From assembly GCA_026985945.1 (NCBI GenBank), contig JALSPN010000007.1, positions 1-21,168 of the forward strand: DNA of 21,168 nt, written 5' to 3'. Positions 10,695 through 17,911 of this stretch are shown one piece after another. The notes under the pieces are model-generated. The model saw nothing but the letters and a program-made list of their open reading frames with translations. It did no database searches and was not told the origin of the DNA. The stretch is from Thermodesulfobacteriales bacterium (lineage in GTDB: Bacteria > Desulfobacterota > Thermodesulfobacteria > Thermodesulfobacteriales > Thermodesulfatatoraceae). The position numbers were made by a program, and so were the translations under genes. Position 1 is the stretch's first letter, and each line of letters opens with the position of its first letter.

Positions 10695-11873
10695 ATGGAA
10701 TTACCACGCGGTTATCTTTTTAACGGTCTTTTTTCGGGGATAAAAAAGACAGGCCTTGATTTGGGCCTTATCTGGAGTGAAAAGGGGGCTCAGGCAGCTG
10801 GAGTCTTTACGGAAAACCTCGTTAAAGCGGCACCAGTCCTTTTGGGGAGGGACTTTTTAGAAAAAGGCCTTCTCATAAAGGGAATTTTGGTAAATAGCGG
10901 TTGTGCTAACGCCTGCACCGGAGAAGCCGGTCTCAAAGATGCTCAGGAGATTCTTAAAGACCTGGCGGTCATAGCAGATACTGCTCCTGAGGCCATCCTT
11001 CCAGCCTCTACCGGTGTAATTGGAGAACGTTTGCCGGTAGAAAGCATAAAAAGCCGGCTCCGAAAGCTCTGGGAGGGCCTTTCACCGGAAAGATATGATC
11101 TTTTGGCCCAGGCCATGATGACCACAGATACTTTTCCAAAAATTGTCTCGCGCTCCTTCACCCTTTCTTCCGGAAAAAGGGGAACTCTTCTGGGATTTGC
11201 CAAAGGGGCCGGAATGATCGCCCCTCACATGGCCACCATGCTAGCCTTTGTCCTCTCCGACGTGGAAGTTGAAAGAGATTTTCTTCAAGAGTCTTTAAAA
11301 GAGGCGGTAGAAGTTAGTTTTAATCGTATTACCGTCGATGGAGATACCAGCACCAACGATACGGTTTATCTTCTGGCCAATGGTCTTTCAGGAAAAATTG
11401 AAACCTCTAAAGATAAACAAATCTTTCAGAAAGAACTTTTAAAAGTTTGTTCTGAGCTGGCCCGGCTTATCGTAAAAGATGGGGAAGGGGCTACAAAATT
11501 GGTGAAAGTCAAGGTAGAAGGATTGCGAACAGAAAGAGAAGCTCTTATTTTGGCCAAAACTATTGCTAATTCTCTCCTGGTAAAAACGGCCTTTTTTGGG
11601 GAGGATCCAAACTGGGGAAGAATTCTGGCAGCGATGGGAAGAAGCGGGGTAGAATTTGATCCTTATGAGGTAGATATTTTCGTTAACGAGATCCAAATTG
11701 TAGAAAGAGGCCTTGGAAAAGGAAAAGAATGGGAAGAAGAAGCGCATAAGGAAATGAAGGCCCCGGAATTTGTTTTGACAATCAGATTGCGAGAGGGTAA
11801 TAGTTCTGCCGAAGTTTTGACCTGTGATCTTTCTTATGAATATGTCAAAATCAACGCCGAATACCGGACCTAA
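10695..11873 (+). CDS. argJ: Arginine biosynthesis protein ArgJ (glutamate/ornithine N-acetyltransferase)
   Basis: Recycles the acetyl group from N-acetylornithine to glutamate, and possibly also uses acetyl-CoA in bifunctional forms. At 392 residues it is full length. The autoproteolysis site A180-T181 in PHMATML yields the alpha and beta chains with Thr181 as nucleophile. NSGCANACTG (67-76), VDGDTSTND and the C-terminal YVKINAEYRT are diagnostic. The SD is weak (GAAAAGAA); the start is supported by the match to the family N-terminus and by lying just after the DUF6485 stop. Its presence implies the cyclic acetyl-ornithine route, consistent with argD elsewhere in the window. Confidence 0.95.
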   Translation: MELPRGYLFNGLFSGIKKTGLDLGLIWSEKGAQAAGVFTENLVKAAPVLLGRDFLEKGLLIKGILVNSGCANACTGEAGLKDAQEILKDLAVIADTAPEAILPASTGVIGERLPVESIKSRLRKLWEGLSPERYDLLAQAMMTTDTFPKIVSRSFTLSSGKRGTLLGFAKGAGMIAPHMATMLAFVLSDVEVERDFLQESLKEAVEVSFNRITVDGDTSTNDTVYLLANGLSGKIETSKDKQIFQKELLKVCSELARLIVKDGEGATKLVKVKVEGLRTEREALILAKTIANSLLVKTAFFGEDPNWGRILAAMGRSGVEFDPYEVDIFVNEIQIVERGLGKGKEWEEEAHKEMKAPEFVLTIRLREGNSSAEVLTCDLSYEYVKINAEYRT

Positions 11874-11889
11874 AAAAGAGCAGGAAGAA

Positions 11890-12015
11890 ATGGGTTTTTG
11901 TGCCAAAGATGGGGAATATAGTCCCCTTTCTAAGGGTTGTCGCCATCCTAAAGATTATTGTCCTCATCGTAAATCCTGTATGATCCATTTTCTGGAAAAA
12001 AGTCGCGAGCAATAA
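11890..12015 (+). CDS. 41-residue Cys-rich small protein, unknown
   Basis: Short frame filling the gap between argJ and surE exactly, and overlapping the surE ATG by one base (TAATG). Four Cys (C4, C17, C24, C30) in the pattern FCAKDGEY...GCRHP...YCPHRKSC suggest a small metal-binding knuckle followed by the helix MIHFLEK. The ATG at 11890 follows AGGA at 11882-11885 with suitable spacing. In-frame starts at 11824-11842 lie inside argJ without an SD, though they cannot be excluded. I do not recognise a family. The gene-tight placement and regular Cys spacing argue that it is real. Confidence 0.65.
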   Translation: MGFCAKDGEYSPLSKGCRHPKDYCPHRKSCMIHFLEKSREQ

Positions 12016-12770
12016 TGCGCATCCTGTTAACCAATGATGACGGAATTTTTGCTGAAGGATTATGTGCCCTTTACGATGTCCTTTGTCATGAGCACGAAAT
12101 ATTTGTAGTTGCCCCAGAGGCTGAAAGAAGTGCCGTCGGGCATGCCATCACTATTGCTGATCCATTGAGAGTAAAAAAAGTAAAAAGAGGGAATTTGTTT
12201 TTTGGTTACGCGGTAAATGGAACACCTGCTGATTGTGTCAAAATAGCCCTCCACGAACTGATAGGACCTGACATTGATCTGGTACTTTCCGGTATTAATA
12301 GGGGGGCAAATGTAGGTATAAATGTGCTTTATTCCGGGACGGTATCGGCGGCAACCGAAGGCGTAATTATGGGCTATCCGGGAGTAGCCGTCTCGTTAAA
12401 TGAGTATCAAGACCCAGATTATTGCTTTGCGGCCTATTTTGTGAGCTGTTTGCTGGATTTTATGGAGAAAAAGATTTCAAAAATAAGATTTTGTCTAAAT
12501 GTAAATATTCCCTTTTTACCGGCCCATAAAATTAAGGGGGTAAAATTTGTTAAACAAAGCACGGCTCCATTAATAGAAAAATTTGAAAGTCGTATAGATC
12601 CCCACGGAAATATTTATTACTGGCAATGTAGTGAAAAATTTACCGAAATTGATCCAGAAACAGATGTAATGGCTTTGAGGGAGGGATATATTACCATTAC
12701 TCCCCTTCATTACAACCTCACTTCTCATAAAGTACTAGAAGAAATTTCTTCCTGGAAAATATTTTTTTAG
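12015..12770 (+). CDS. surE: 5'/3'-nucleotidase SurE
   Basis: Metal-dependent nucleoside-monophosphate phosphatase involved in stress survival and nucleotide or polyphosphate salvage. 251 residues, the normal length. The metal ligands D8 and D9 in MRILLTNDDG, S39 in ERSAVGHAIT and N95 in LSGINRGANVG are intact, followed by YSGTVSAATEG. The ATG overlaps the preceding stop by one base (TAATG), so translation is coupled. The codons are noticeably more AT-rich than those of gatB or mtnA nearby. Confidence 0.95.
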   Translation: MRILLTNDDGIFAEGLCALYDVLCHEHEIFVVAPEAERSAVGHAITIADPLRVKKVKRGNLFFGYAVNGTPADCVKIALHELIGPDIDLVLSGINRGANVGINVLYSGTVSAATEGVIMGYPGVAVSLNEYQDPDYCFAAYFVSCLLDFMEKKISKIRFCLNVNIPFLPAHKIKGVKFVKQSTAPLIEKFESRIDPHGNIYYWQCSEKFTEIDPETDVMALREGYITITPLHYNLTSHKVLEEISSWKIFF

Positions 12771-12780
12771 CCTATAAGGC

Positions 12781-12809
12781 TTGACATCCTCTCGCAAATT
12801 ATCTAACTA
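12781..12809 (+). promoter_or_regulatory. Possible promoter of the small HTH gene
   Basis: A perfect TTGACA at 12781-12786 with a 17-base spacer to TAACTA (12804-12809), a weak -10. It lies in the 69-base gap after surE and leads into a strong RBS (GGGAGG) before 12840. Confidence 0.45.
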
Positions 12810-12839
12810 GAAAGAAAAAATTAAGGGAGGGATTGTCCT

Positions 12840-13076
12840 ATGCCTAGGAAACGCAGCAGACCGGTAACGAAAGAGGATGTGAAGTTTGTGTATGAAAATT
12901 ATCTCAACATGTCCGCAACTGAAATTGCTGAAAAGCTGGGAATTAGTAAGTTTCAAGTAATGAAAATTGTCACCGAATTACGAAAAAGAGGAGTTAATAT
13001 TCCGAAGAAAGTTGGCAAGCGAGAAAATCCAATTGATGCCTTTGTAAAGGAGTTAAAAGCAGCTGGTAAGGCTTAA
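12840..13076 (+). CDS. Small HTH DNA-binding protein, unknown role
   Basis: 78-residue basic protein. A helix-turn-helix is clear at about residues 29-57: the segment MSATEIAEKLGIS is followed by the recognition helix KFQVMKIVTELRKRG, resembling HTH_23 or sigma-region-4-like folds. The N-terminus PRKRSRP and the tail KKVGKRENP are basic arms that could contact DNA. No ligand or receiver domain is present. It has its own promoter-like sequence, a strong SD (GGGAGG) and a perfect terminator, so it looks like a separately and perhaps highly expressed monocistronic gene, as for a nucleoid-associated or global regulator. That role is inference; I do not recognise the family. Confidence 0.85.
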   Translation: MPRKRSRPVTKEDVKFVYENYLNMSATEIAEKLGISKFQVMKIVTELRKRGVNIPKKVGKRENPIDAFVKELKAAGKA

Positions 13077-13106
13077 ACCAGCCCATCCCCCACTAGTATT
13101 TTTAGC

Positions 13107-13138
13107 AAGAGGGCGCCTAGGCGCCCTCTTATTTTTTT
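13107..13138 (+). terminator. Strong intrinsic terminator of the HTH gene
   Basis: A perfect 24-base palindrome, AAGAGGGCGCCTAGGCGCCCTCTT (arms 13107-13118 and 13119-13130), is followed by ATTTTTTT. It gives a GC-rich stem with a minimal loop and U-run in the plus direction only. Confidence 0.93.
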
Positions 13139-13140
13139 AA

Positions 13141-13168
13141 TTGACAAAGTTTAGGCCTGAGCTAATTT
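13141..13168 (+). promoter_or_regulatory. Probable promoter of the gatB operon
   Basis: TTGACA (13141-13146) with a 16-base spacer to TAATTT (13163-13168), directly after the preceding terminator. The GGGAGG RBS (13185-13190) serves the gatB ATG at 13199. Confidence 0.55.
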
Positions 13169-13198
13169 CAGGTTTAATGTGTAAGGGAGGTCTATTTT

Positions 13199-14629
13199 AT
13201 GGAGTTTGAAGCTGTTATAGGCCTTGAAGTTCACGCCCAACTACTTACCAGAAGCAAAATTTTTTGTTCCTGTTCCACGGAATTTGGTGCCGCTCCCAAT
13301 TCTCATGTCTGCCCGGTGTGCCTCGGAATGCCGGGCACTTTACCTGTGCTCAACAAAAGGGTGGTAGAGTTTGCTATTCGTCTGGCTCTGGCTACCAACG
13401 CCCGGATCAATCCGGTTTCGGTTTTTGCCCGGAAAAATTACTTTTATCCGGATCTTCCAAAGGGGTATCAAATTTCTCAATACGAGCTCCCGCTGGCTGA
13501 AGGTGGTTTCATAGAAATTGAAGTTTCGGGGGAGAAGAAGAAAATCGGGCTGGTAAGGATTCACATGGAAGAAGATGCCGGAAAGCTTATCCACGACGAG
13601 ACCAGGCCTGTTTCCTACGTGGATTTCAACCGCACGGGAGTCCCTCTTTTGGAAATAGTTAGCGAACCGGATATTCGCACCCCAGAGGAGGCGGTGGCTT
13701 ATCTCAAAAAATTGCGCTCTATTTTGCGTTATCTTGAAATCTGTGATGGCAACATGGAAGAGGGAAGCCTCCGCTGTGATGCCAACATCTCGGTAAGACC
13801 TAAGGGAAGCAACACCTTTGGGACCAAAGTGGAACTTAAAAACATGAATTCCTTTAAGCACGTTCAGAAGGCGCTTGAATATGAGATCAAGCGGCAGATA
13901 GCCCTTATTCTCGATGGCAAAGAAGTTGTCCAGGAGACCCGGCTCTTTGACGTCTCGCGGGGGGTAACGCAACCTATGCGGGGCAAAGAAGAGGCCCATG
14001 ATTACCGTTACTTTCCTGATCCTGATCTCGTTCCGGTGGAAATAGAAAGTGGCTGGGTGGAAGAAATTCGCAAAACCCTTCCGGAACTCCCAGATGTAAA
14101 GAAAAAGCGCTTTATAGAAGAGTATAACCTTCCGGCTTATGATGCGGAAATTATTACTTCCTCCCGAAAGCTTGCAGAATTTTTTGAGACCTGCTGTAAG
14201 CTCCTTCCCAAACCAAAACTCATTAGCAACTGGATCATGACCGAACTTTTAAGGGAACTCAACCGGGAAGGAAAAGAAGTAACCGAAACGCGGTTAACAC
14301 CCGAGCTATTCACCGAACTTCTCACCCTCTTGGAAGAGGGGACCATAAGCTCCACCACGGCCAAAAAAGTATTTCTTGAGGTTTACCAGACCGGTCGCCG
14401 GCCAAAAGAAATCGTTGAAGAAAAGGGCCTCAAACAGGAAAGTGATGAAGAAGCCCTTCTTGCCATTTGCCAGAAGATCCTTGAGGAACACCCAAAAGAA
14501 GTAGAAAAATACCGCAAGGGAAAGAAAAACGTGATCGGTTTCTTCGTGGGCCAGGTGATGCGTGAAACCAGGGGAAAGGCCAACCCCAAACTGGTAAATC
14601 AGCTTCTTACCAAATTACTGGAAGGATAA
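13199..14629 (+). CDS. gatB: Aspartyl/glutamyl-tRNA(Asn/Gln) amidotransferase subunit B
   Basis: Binds mischarged Glu-tRNAGln/Asp-tRNAAsn in the GatCAB complex, which makes Gln- and Asn-tRNA by transamidation. 476 residues is normal. The opening [20 protein letters not shown], the zinc-knuckle cysteines C23, C25, C38 and C41, the [17 protein letters not shown] segment and the [17 protein letters not shown] motif are all present. A C-terminal YqeY-like helical tail ends in NPKLVNQLL. gatA and gatC are not adjacent, so the complex is encoded at dispersed sites. It is the first gene of a packed run reaching to the GGDEF gene; mtnA follows after 2 bases. Confidence 0.97.
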   Translation: MEFEAVIGLEVHAQLLTRSKIFCSCSTEFGAAPNSHVCPVCLGMPGTLPVLNKRVVEFAIRLALATNARINPVSVFARKNYFYPDLPKGYQISQYELPLAEGGFIEIEVSGEKKKIGLVRIHMEEDAGKLIHDETRPVSYVDFNRTGVPLLEIVSEPDIRTPEEAVAYLKKLRSILRYLEICDGNMEEGSLRCDANISVRPKGSNTFGTKVELKNMNSFKHVQKALEYEIKRQIALILDGKEVVQETRLFDVSRGVTQPMRGKEEAHDYRYFPDPDLVPVEIESGWVEEIRKTLPELPDVKKKRFIEEYNLPAYDAEIITSSRKLAEFFETCCKLLPKPKLISNWIMTELLRELNREGKEVTETRLTPELFTELLTLLEEGTISSTTAKKVFLEVYQTGRRPKEIVEEKGLKQESDEEALLAICQKILEEHPKEVEKYRKGKKNVIGFFVGQVMRETRGKANPKLVNQLLTKLLEG

Positions 14630-14631
14630 AA

Positions 14632-15702
14632 ATGCCGGAATATTTGCCGTCCAATCTCGATCTCATCCATCCTATCCTCTGGGACGAAAAAGGCCTTCTT
14701 CTGCTGGATCAGAGGCTTTTACCCTGGAAGGAAAAATATTTGCGTCTGCGGAGCTGGCAAGAAGTCCGTGAGGCCATTCGAGAGATGGTGGTAAGGGGTG
14801 CTCCGGCGATCGGAATTACGGCTGCCATAGGGATGGTGCTTGGTGCAGAAAAGATCCGTGCCCGGAGTCGAAAAGATTTCCTGGCCAAGTTGCGCCGGAT
14901 CGGAGAAGGCCTCAAAAAGGCCCGGCCTACGGCGGTCAATCTCTCCTGGGCGGTAGAAAGGATCCTCAAAAGGGCCGAGGATGAAGATCTTTCTTCCCCT
15001 GATTTGATTGAGGCCTTACGGGAGGAAGCCCTAAGTATCTGGGAAGAAGACATCGCGGCCAATCGGAGAATGGGGCGCCTGGGGGCCGCTCTTCTTCCAG
15101 ATAAGGGAGCCGTTCTTACTCATTGCAACGCCGGGGCTCTGGCTACCGGTGGCTACGGGACAGCCCTTGGAGTCATCAGAGCGGCCTTTGAGGCCGGTAA
15201 AGAAATAGAAGTTTTTGCGGATGAGACCCGTCCGTGGCTCCAAGGGGCCCGCCTCACGGCTTGGGAGCTCAAAAAAGTGGGTATCCCGGTGACCGTGATC
15301 CCGGACGTAGCCGCGGGAAGTCTCATGCGTCAAGGGAAAATATCCGCCTGTGTGGTCGGGGCGGACCGTATTGCTGCCAACGGAGACGTGGCCAACAAGA
15401 TCGGCACTTACAGTGTGGCGGTTCTGGCCAGAGAAAACAAAATACCCTTTTACGTTGCTGCTCCCCGCTCTACGATAGATCTTTCTACCCCCACAGGGGA
15501 GGCTATTCCTATCGAATGGCGAGATCCAAAAGAAGTCCACTATTGCGGAGAAAAACGCCTCACCCCCAAAGGGGTTTCAGCGGCAAATCCGGCCTTTGAT
15601 GTTACTCCGGCCGTCTATGTGCAAAGTATTATTACCGAGGTGGCCGTGGCCAAAGCCCCTTATGAGAAAAGTCTTAAAGCCCTTTTTAAGGAGGGGGTAT
15701 GA
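14632..15702 (+). CDS. mtnA: S-methyl-5-thioribose-1-phosphate isomerase
   Basis: Converts methylthioribose-1-phosphate to methylthioribulose-1-phosphate in methionine salvage. 356 residues. The catalytic C165 in THCNAGALATGGYGTALG and D245 in GADRIAANGD match the family, as do VVRGAPAIG (about 53-61) and the PRSTIDLSTPTGEAIPIE segment. No other mtn genes are nearby; in many anaerobes MtnA acts in alternative methylthio- or 5-deoxyribose salvage routes. An eIF2B-type protein is excluded by the Cys/Asp pair. The stop TGA overlaps the suhB ATG (ATGA), so the two are coupled. Confidence 0.95.
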   Translation: MPEYLPSNLDLIHPILWDEKGLLLLDQRLLPWKEKYLRLRSWQEVREAIREMVVRGAPAIGITAAIGMVLGAEKIRARSRKDFLAKLRRIGEGLKKARPTAVNLSWAVERILKRAEDEDLSSPDLIEALREEALSIWEEDIAANRRMGRLGAALLPDKGAVLTHCNAGALATGGYGTALGVIRAAFEAGKEIEVFADETRPWLQGARLTAWELKKVGIPVTVIPDVAAGSLMRQGKISACVVGADRIAANGDVANKIGTYSVAVLARENKIPFYVAAPRSTIDLSTPTGEAIPIEWRDPKEVHYCGEKRLTPKGVSAANPAFDVTPAVYVQSIITEVAVAKAPYEKSLKALFKEGV

Positions 15703-16466
15703 ATCTTCTCCAGCTGGCCCGGGCCGCAGCTCTTGCTGCAGGAAGACTCCAGAGAGAATATTTTTCCCGCCCGATTGAGGTAAGGCATAAGGGAGAGATA
15801 GACCTCGTTACCGAGGTGGATCTCAAAAGTGAGGCCCTTATCGTCGAGATCCTTTCCCCTTCAGGGATACCTGTTCTCGGAGAGGAGGAGGCCAAGACCG
15901 AACCCACCGGGCGTTATTGGTTGGTTGACCCCCTTGATGGCACTACCAACTACGCCCATCGTTTCCCCTGGTTTGCACCAAGTATTGCCCTTATGGAAGA
16001 TAAAGAGCCCGTGCTCGGAGTGATATACCACGTAATGCTTGATGAGCTTTTCTGGGCGGAGCGAGGGAAAGGAGCCTTTTTAAATGGTAAGCCCGTGAGG
16101 GTTTCTCAGACCACCTCTCTTAAGGATGCGGTTCTGGCCACGGGTTTTCCTTATGGAATTCATGAACAACCTGAAAAAGTAGTAGGGGCTTTTCGGGATT
16201 TTCTGGTAAGGGCCCAGGGAGTGAGGAGGGCCGGGGCGGCGGCGCTTGATCTGGCTTATGTGGCCTGTGGAAGGTTTGATGGTTTCTGGGAACCTCTCCT
16301 TAAACCCTGGGATACGGCCGCAGGTATCCTTTTGGTTGAAGAGGCCGGTGGTAAGGTTACCAACTATCGTGGCGAGCCTTATGACCCCTTTCAAAATCAT
16401 ATCCTTGCCTCAAACGGCCTTATTCATGAAGAACTGATACCCATCGCTTCCCGCTATGTGCCATGA
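15699..16466 (+). CDS. suhB: Inositol monophosphatase family protein (SuhB type)
   Basis: Mg-dependent, Li-sensitive phosphatase of the IMPase superfamily, 255 residues. Metal-site motifs are complete: GEEE (61-64), [12 protein letters not shown] (76-87) and WDTAAG (204-209, D205). In thermophiles this family can act on inositol phosphate or fructose-1,6-bisphosphate, and in E. coli SuhB also affects rRNA transcription. The exact substrate cannot be told here. It is joined by 4-base ATGA overlaps to mtnA upstream and to the Nudix gene downstream. Confidence 0.9.
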   Translation: MNLLQLARAAALAAGRLQREYFSRPIEVRHKGEIDLVTEVDLKSEALIVEILSPSGIPVLGEEEAKTEPTGRYWLVDPLDGTTNYAHRFPWFAPSIALMEDKEPVLGVIYHVMLDELFWAERGKGAFLNGKPVRVSQTTSLKDAVLATGFPYGIHEQPEKVVGAFRDFLVRAQGVRRAGAAALDLAYVACGRFDGFWEPLLKPWDTAAGILLVEEAGGKVTNYRGEPYDPFQNHILASNGLIHEELIPIASRYVP

Positions 16467-16957
16467 AGAAAAAGATAAAATGCCCCCATTGTGGCGCAGA
16501 GATAGAAGTTTACCGAAATCCCTTTCCCACCGTGGATATCATCATTGAGGTGGGAGAGAGAATTGTTCTCATTGAGCGCAAGAATCCTCCTCACGGCTGG
16601 GCCTTACCCGGAGGTTTTGTGGATTATGGAGAGAGCCTTGAAGAAGCGGCCTTAAGAGAGGCCAGAGAGGAGACCGGACTGGAAGTGAAGATTAAATGTC
16701 AGTTCTATACTTATTCTGAACCCACTCGTGATCTGCGTTTTCACACCATTACCACGGTTTATATTGCCGAAGCAGAAGGAGAGCCTGAGGGCCATGATGA
16801 CGCCTTAAGAGCACAACTTTTTCACCCGGAAGAAATTCCTTTCGAAAAATTAGTATTTGATCATAGCCGGATTTTGGCAGATTATCTAAAATGGAGACAT
16901 GGAAAAGGCAAATTTTTGGCTCGAAAAGCCTTCCGGACTAAAATTCCTCGTTGTTGA
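16463..16957 (+). CDS. Nudix hydrolase (ADP-ribose pyrophosphatase-like)
   Basis: 164 residues. A complete Nudix box starts at G51 and includes E57, R65, E66, E69, E70 and G72. Upstream is a partial zinc-ribbon-like CPHCG (7-11) with only two Cys. The fold hydrolyses nucleoside diphosphates linked to another group; the sequence [13 protein letters not shown] resembles ADP-ribose or NUDIX 8-oxo-dGTP enzymes, but the substrate is not assignable. It starts in an ATGA overlap with suhB, and its last 59 bases overlap the start of the REC-GGDEF gene in another frame, an unusually long overlap. Confidence 0.92.
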   Translation: MKKKIKCPHCGAEIEVYRNPFPTVDIIIEVGERIVLIERKNPPHGWALPGGFVDYGESLEEAALREAREETGLEVKIKCQFYTYSEPTRDLRFHTITTVYIAEAEGEPEGHDDALRAQLFHPEEIPFEKLVFDHSRILADYLKWRHGKGKFLARKAFRTKIPRC

Positions 16958-17840
16958 TGACGAGGAGCTGGTTCGAAAGGCCCTTAAGGATTATCTGAAT
17001 GCTCTGGGTTACTCCTGTGAAACGGCTGCTAACGGCAAGGAAGCCCTAGAGAAGGTTTCCCACGACGGGCCCTTTGCCATCGTTATTACCGATATCGTCA
17101 TGCCAGAGATGGATGGGCTTACGTTGATTCGGGAGATCAAAAAAACTTGGCCAGACATCGATCTTATTGCCATCACAGGGCACGCCAAAAAGGTGAAATA
17201 TACGGACGTTATTCGGGCCGGGGCGAGTGATTTTATCCGCAAGCCTTTTGATCTTGACGAGCTTGAGGCCAAAATAGACCGTATCTTAAAAGAGCGGGAG
17301 CTGCGTGAGAAGCTGCGCATTTTGACTATCAGGGACCCTTTAACAGGTATCTTTAACCGTCGTTACTTCGAAGAGAAACTTCCCGAAGAATGTCATCGTG
17401 CCTGGAGACAGAAGTACCCTCTTCATCTGGTCATGTTCGATATAGATAATTTCAAGCAATACAATGATTCTTATGGTCATCAGGCAGGGGATGAGTTGCT
17501 GCGACGCTTTGCCAATCTTCTTATTTCCTCCACCAGGCGTTTTGTGGACCTGCCATTCCGTTATGGTGGAGACGAGTTTGCCCTGGTGATTCCCCAGAGC
17601 GAAACGCCGGGGGTATGCAAAGTGGTAACCCGCATCATAAATCGTTATCAGTCCGAAGGCTTTGAACCTACCACCCTTTCGGCTGGCGTAGCACGGTTTT
17701 TCCGCCAGGAAGAAAGACCCCTTATCGAAGATGTTGACGATTTAATCCTGCGGGCCGATGAGGCCCTTTACGAGGCCAAAAGAAAGGGTGGTAATTGCCT
17801 GGCGATAGATCCCCAAAGCAACCCCCTTTCACATTCTTGA
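16899..17840 (+). CDS. Response regulator with GGDEF output (PleD-like diguanylate cyclase)
   Basis: Two-domain protein of 313 residues predicted to make cyclic di-GMP on phosphorylation. The receiver domain (about 14-132) has acidic pocket D20/D21, phospho-acceptor D65, T93 and K115. The GGDEF domain (about 140-305) has D181, the intact active loop GGDEF (223-227) and an inhibitory I-site RFVD (214-217) placed as in PleD, so product inhibition is expected. There is no EAL or HD domain and no membrane segment. The start at 16899 overlaps the Nudix gene by 59 bases and is preceded by GGAG with short spacing. The next visible in-frame region is already the receiver core, so a later start is unlikely. 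No histidine kinase is next to it in the window. Confidence 0.93.
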   Translation: MEKANFWLEKPSGLKFLVVDDEELVRKALKDYLNALGYSCETAANGKEALEKVSHDGPFAIVITDIVMPEMDGLTLIREIKKTWPDIDLIAITGHAKKVKYTDVIRAGASDFIRKPFDLDELEAKIDRILKERELREKLRILTIRDPLTGIFNRRYFEEKLPEECHRAWRQKYPLHLVMFDIDNFKQYNDSYGHQAGDELLRRFANLLISSTRRFVDLPFRYGGDEFALVIPQSETPGVCKVVTRIINRYQSEGFEPTTLSAGVARFFRQEERPLIEDVDDLILRADEALYEAKRKGGNCLAIDPQSNPLSHS

Positions 17841-17911
17841 CTTTCTTCCTTGAGAGCCCACCTTATTGATTAGAGATTGTAATTAATTCTCATTTACGGA
17901 GGTGGTCCTTT

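Noticed and set aside
13340..13999. 219-codon minus-strand frame inside gatB
   Set aside because: Antisense shadow of a highly conserved gene, with no domain or start signal.
17873..17895. Fur-box-like AT sequence before the octahaem gene
   Set aside because: Only one half (TGAGAAT on the minus strand) approximates the 7-1-7 consensus; the other matches about 4 of 7.
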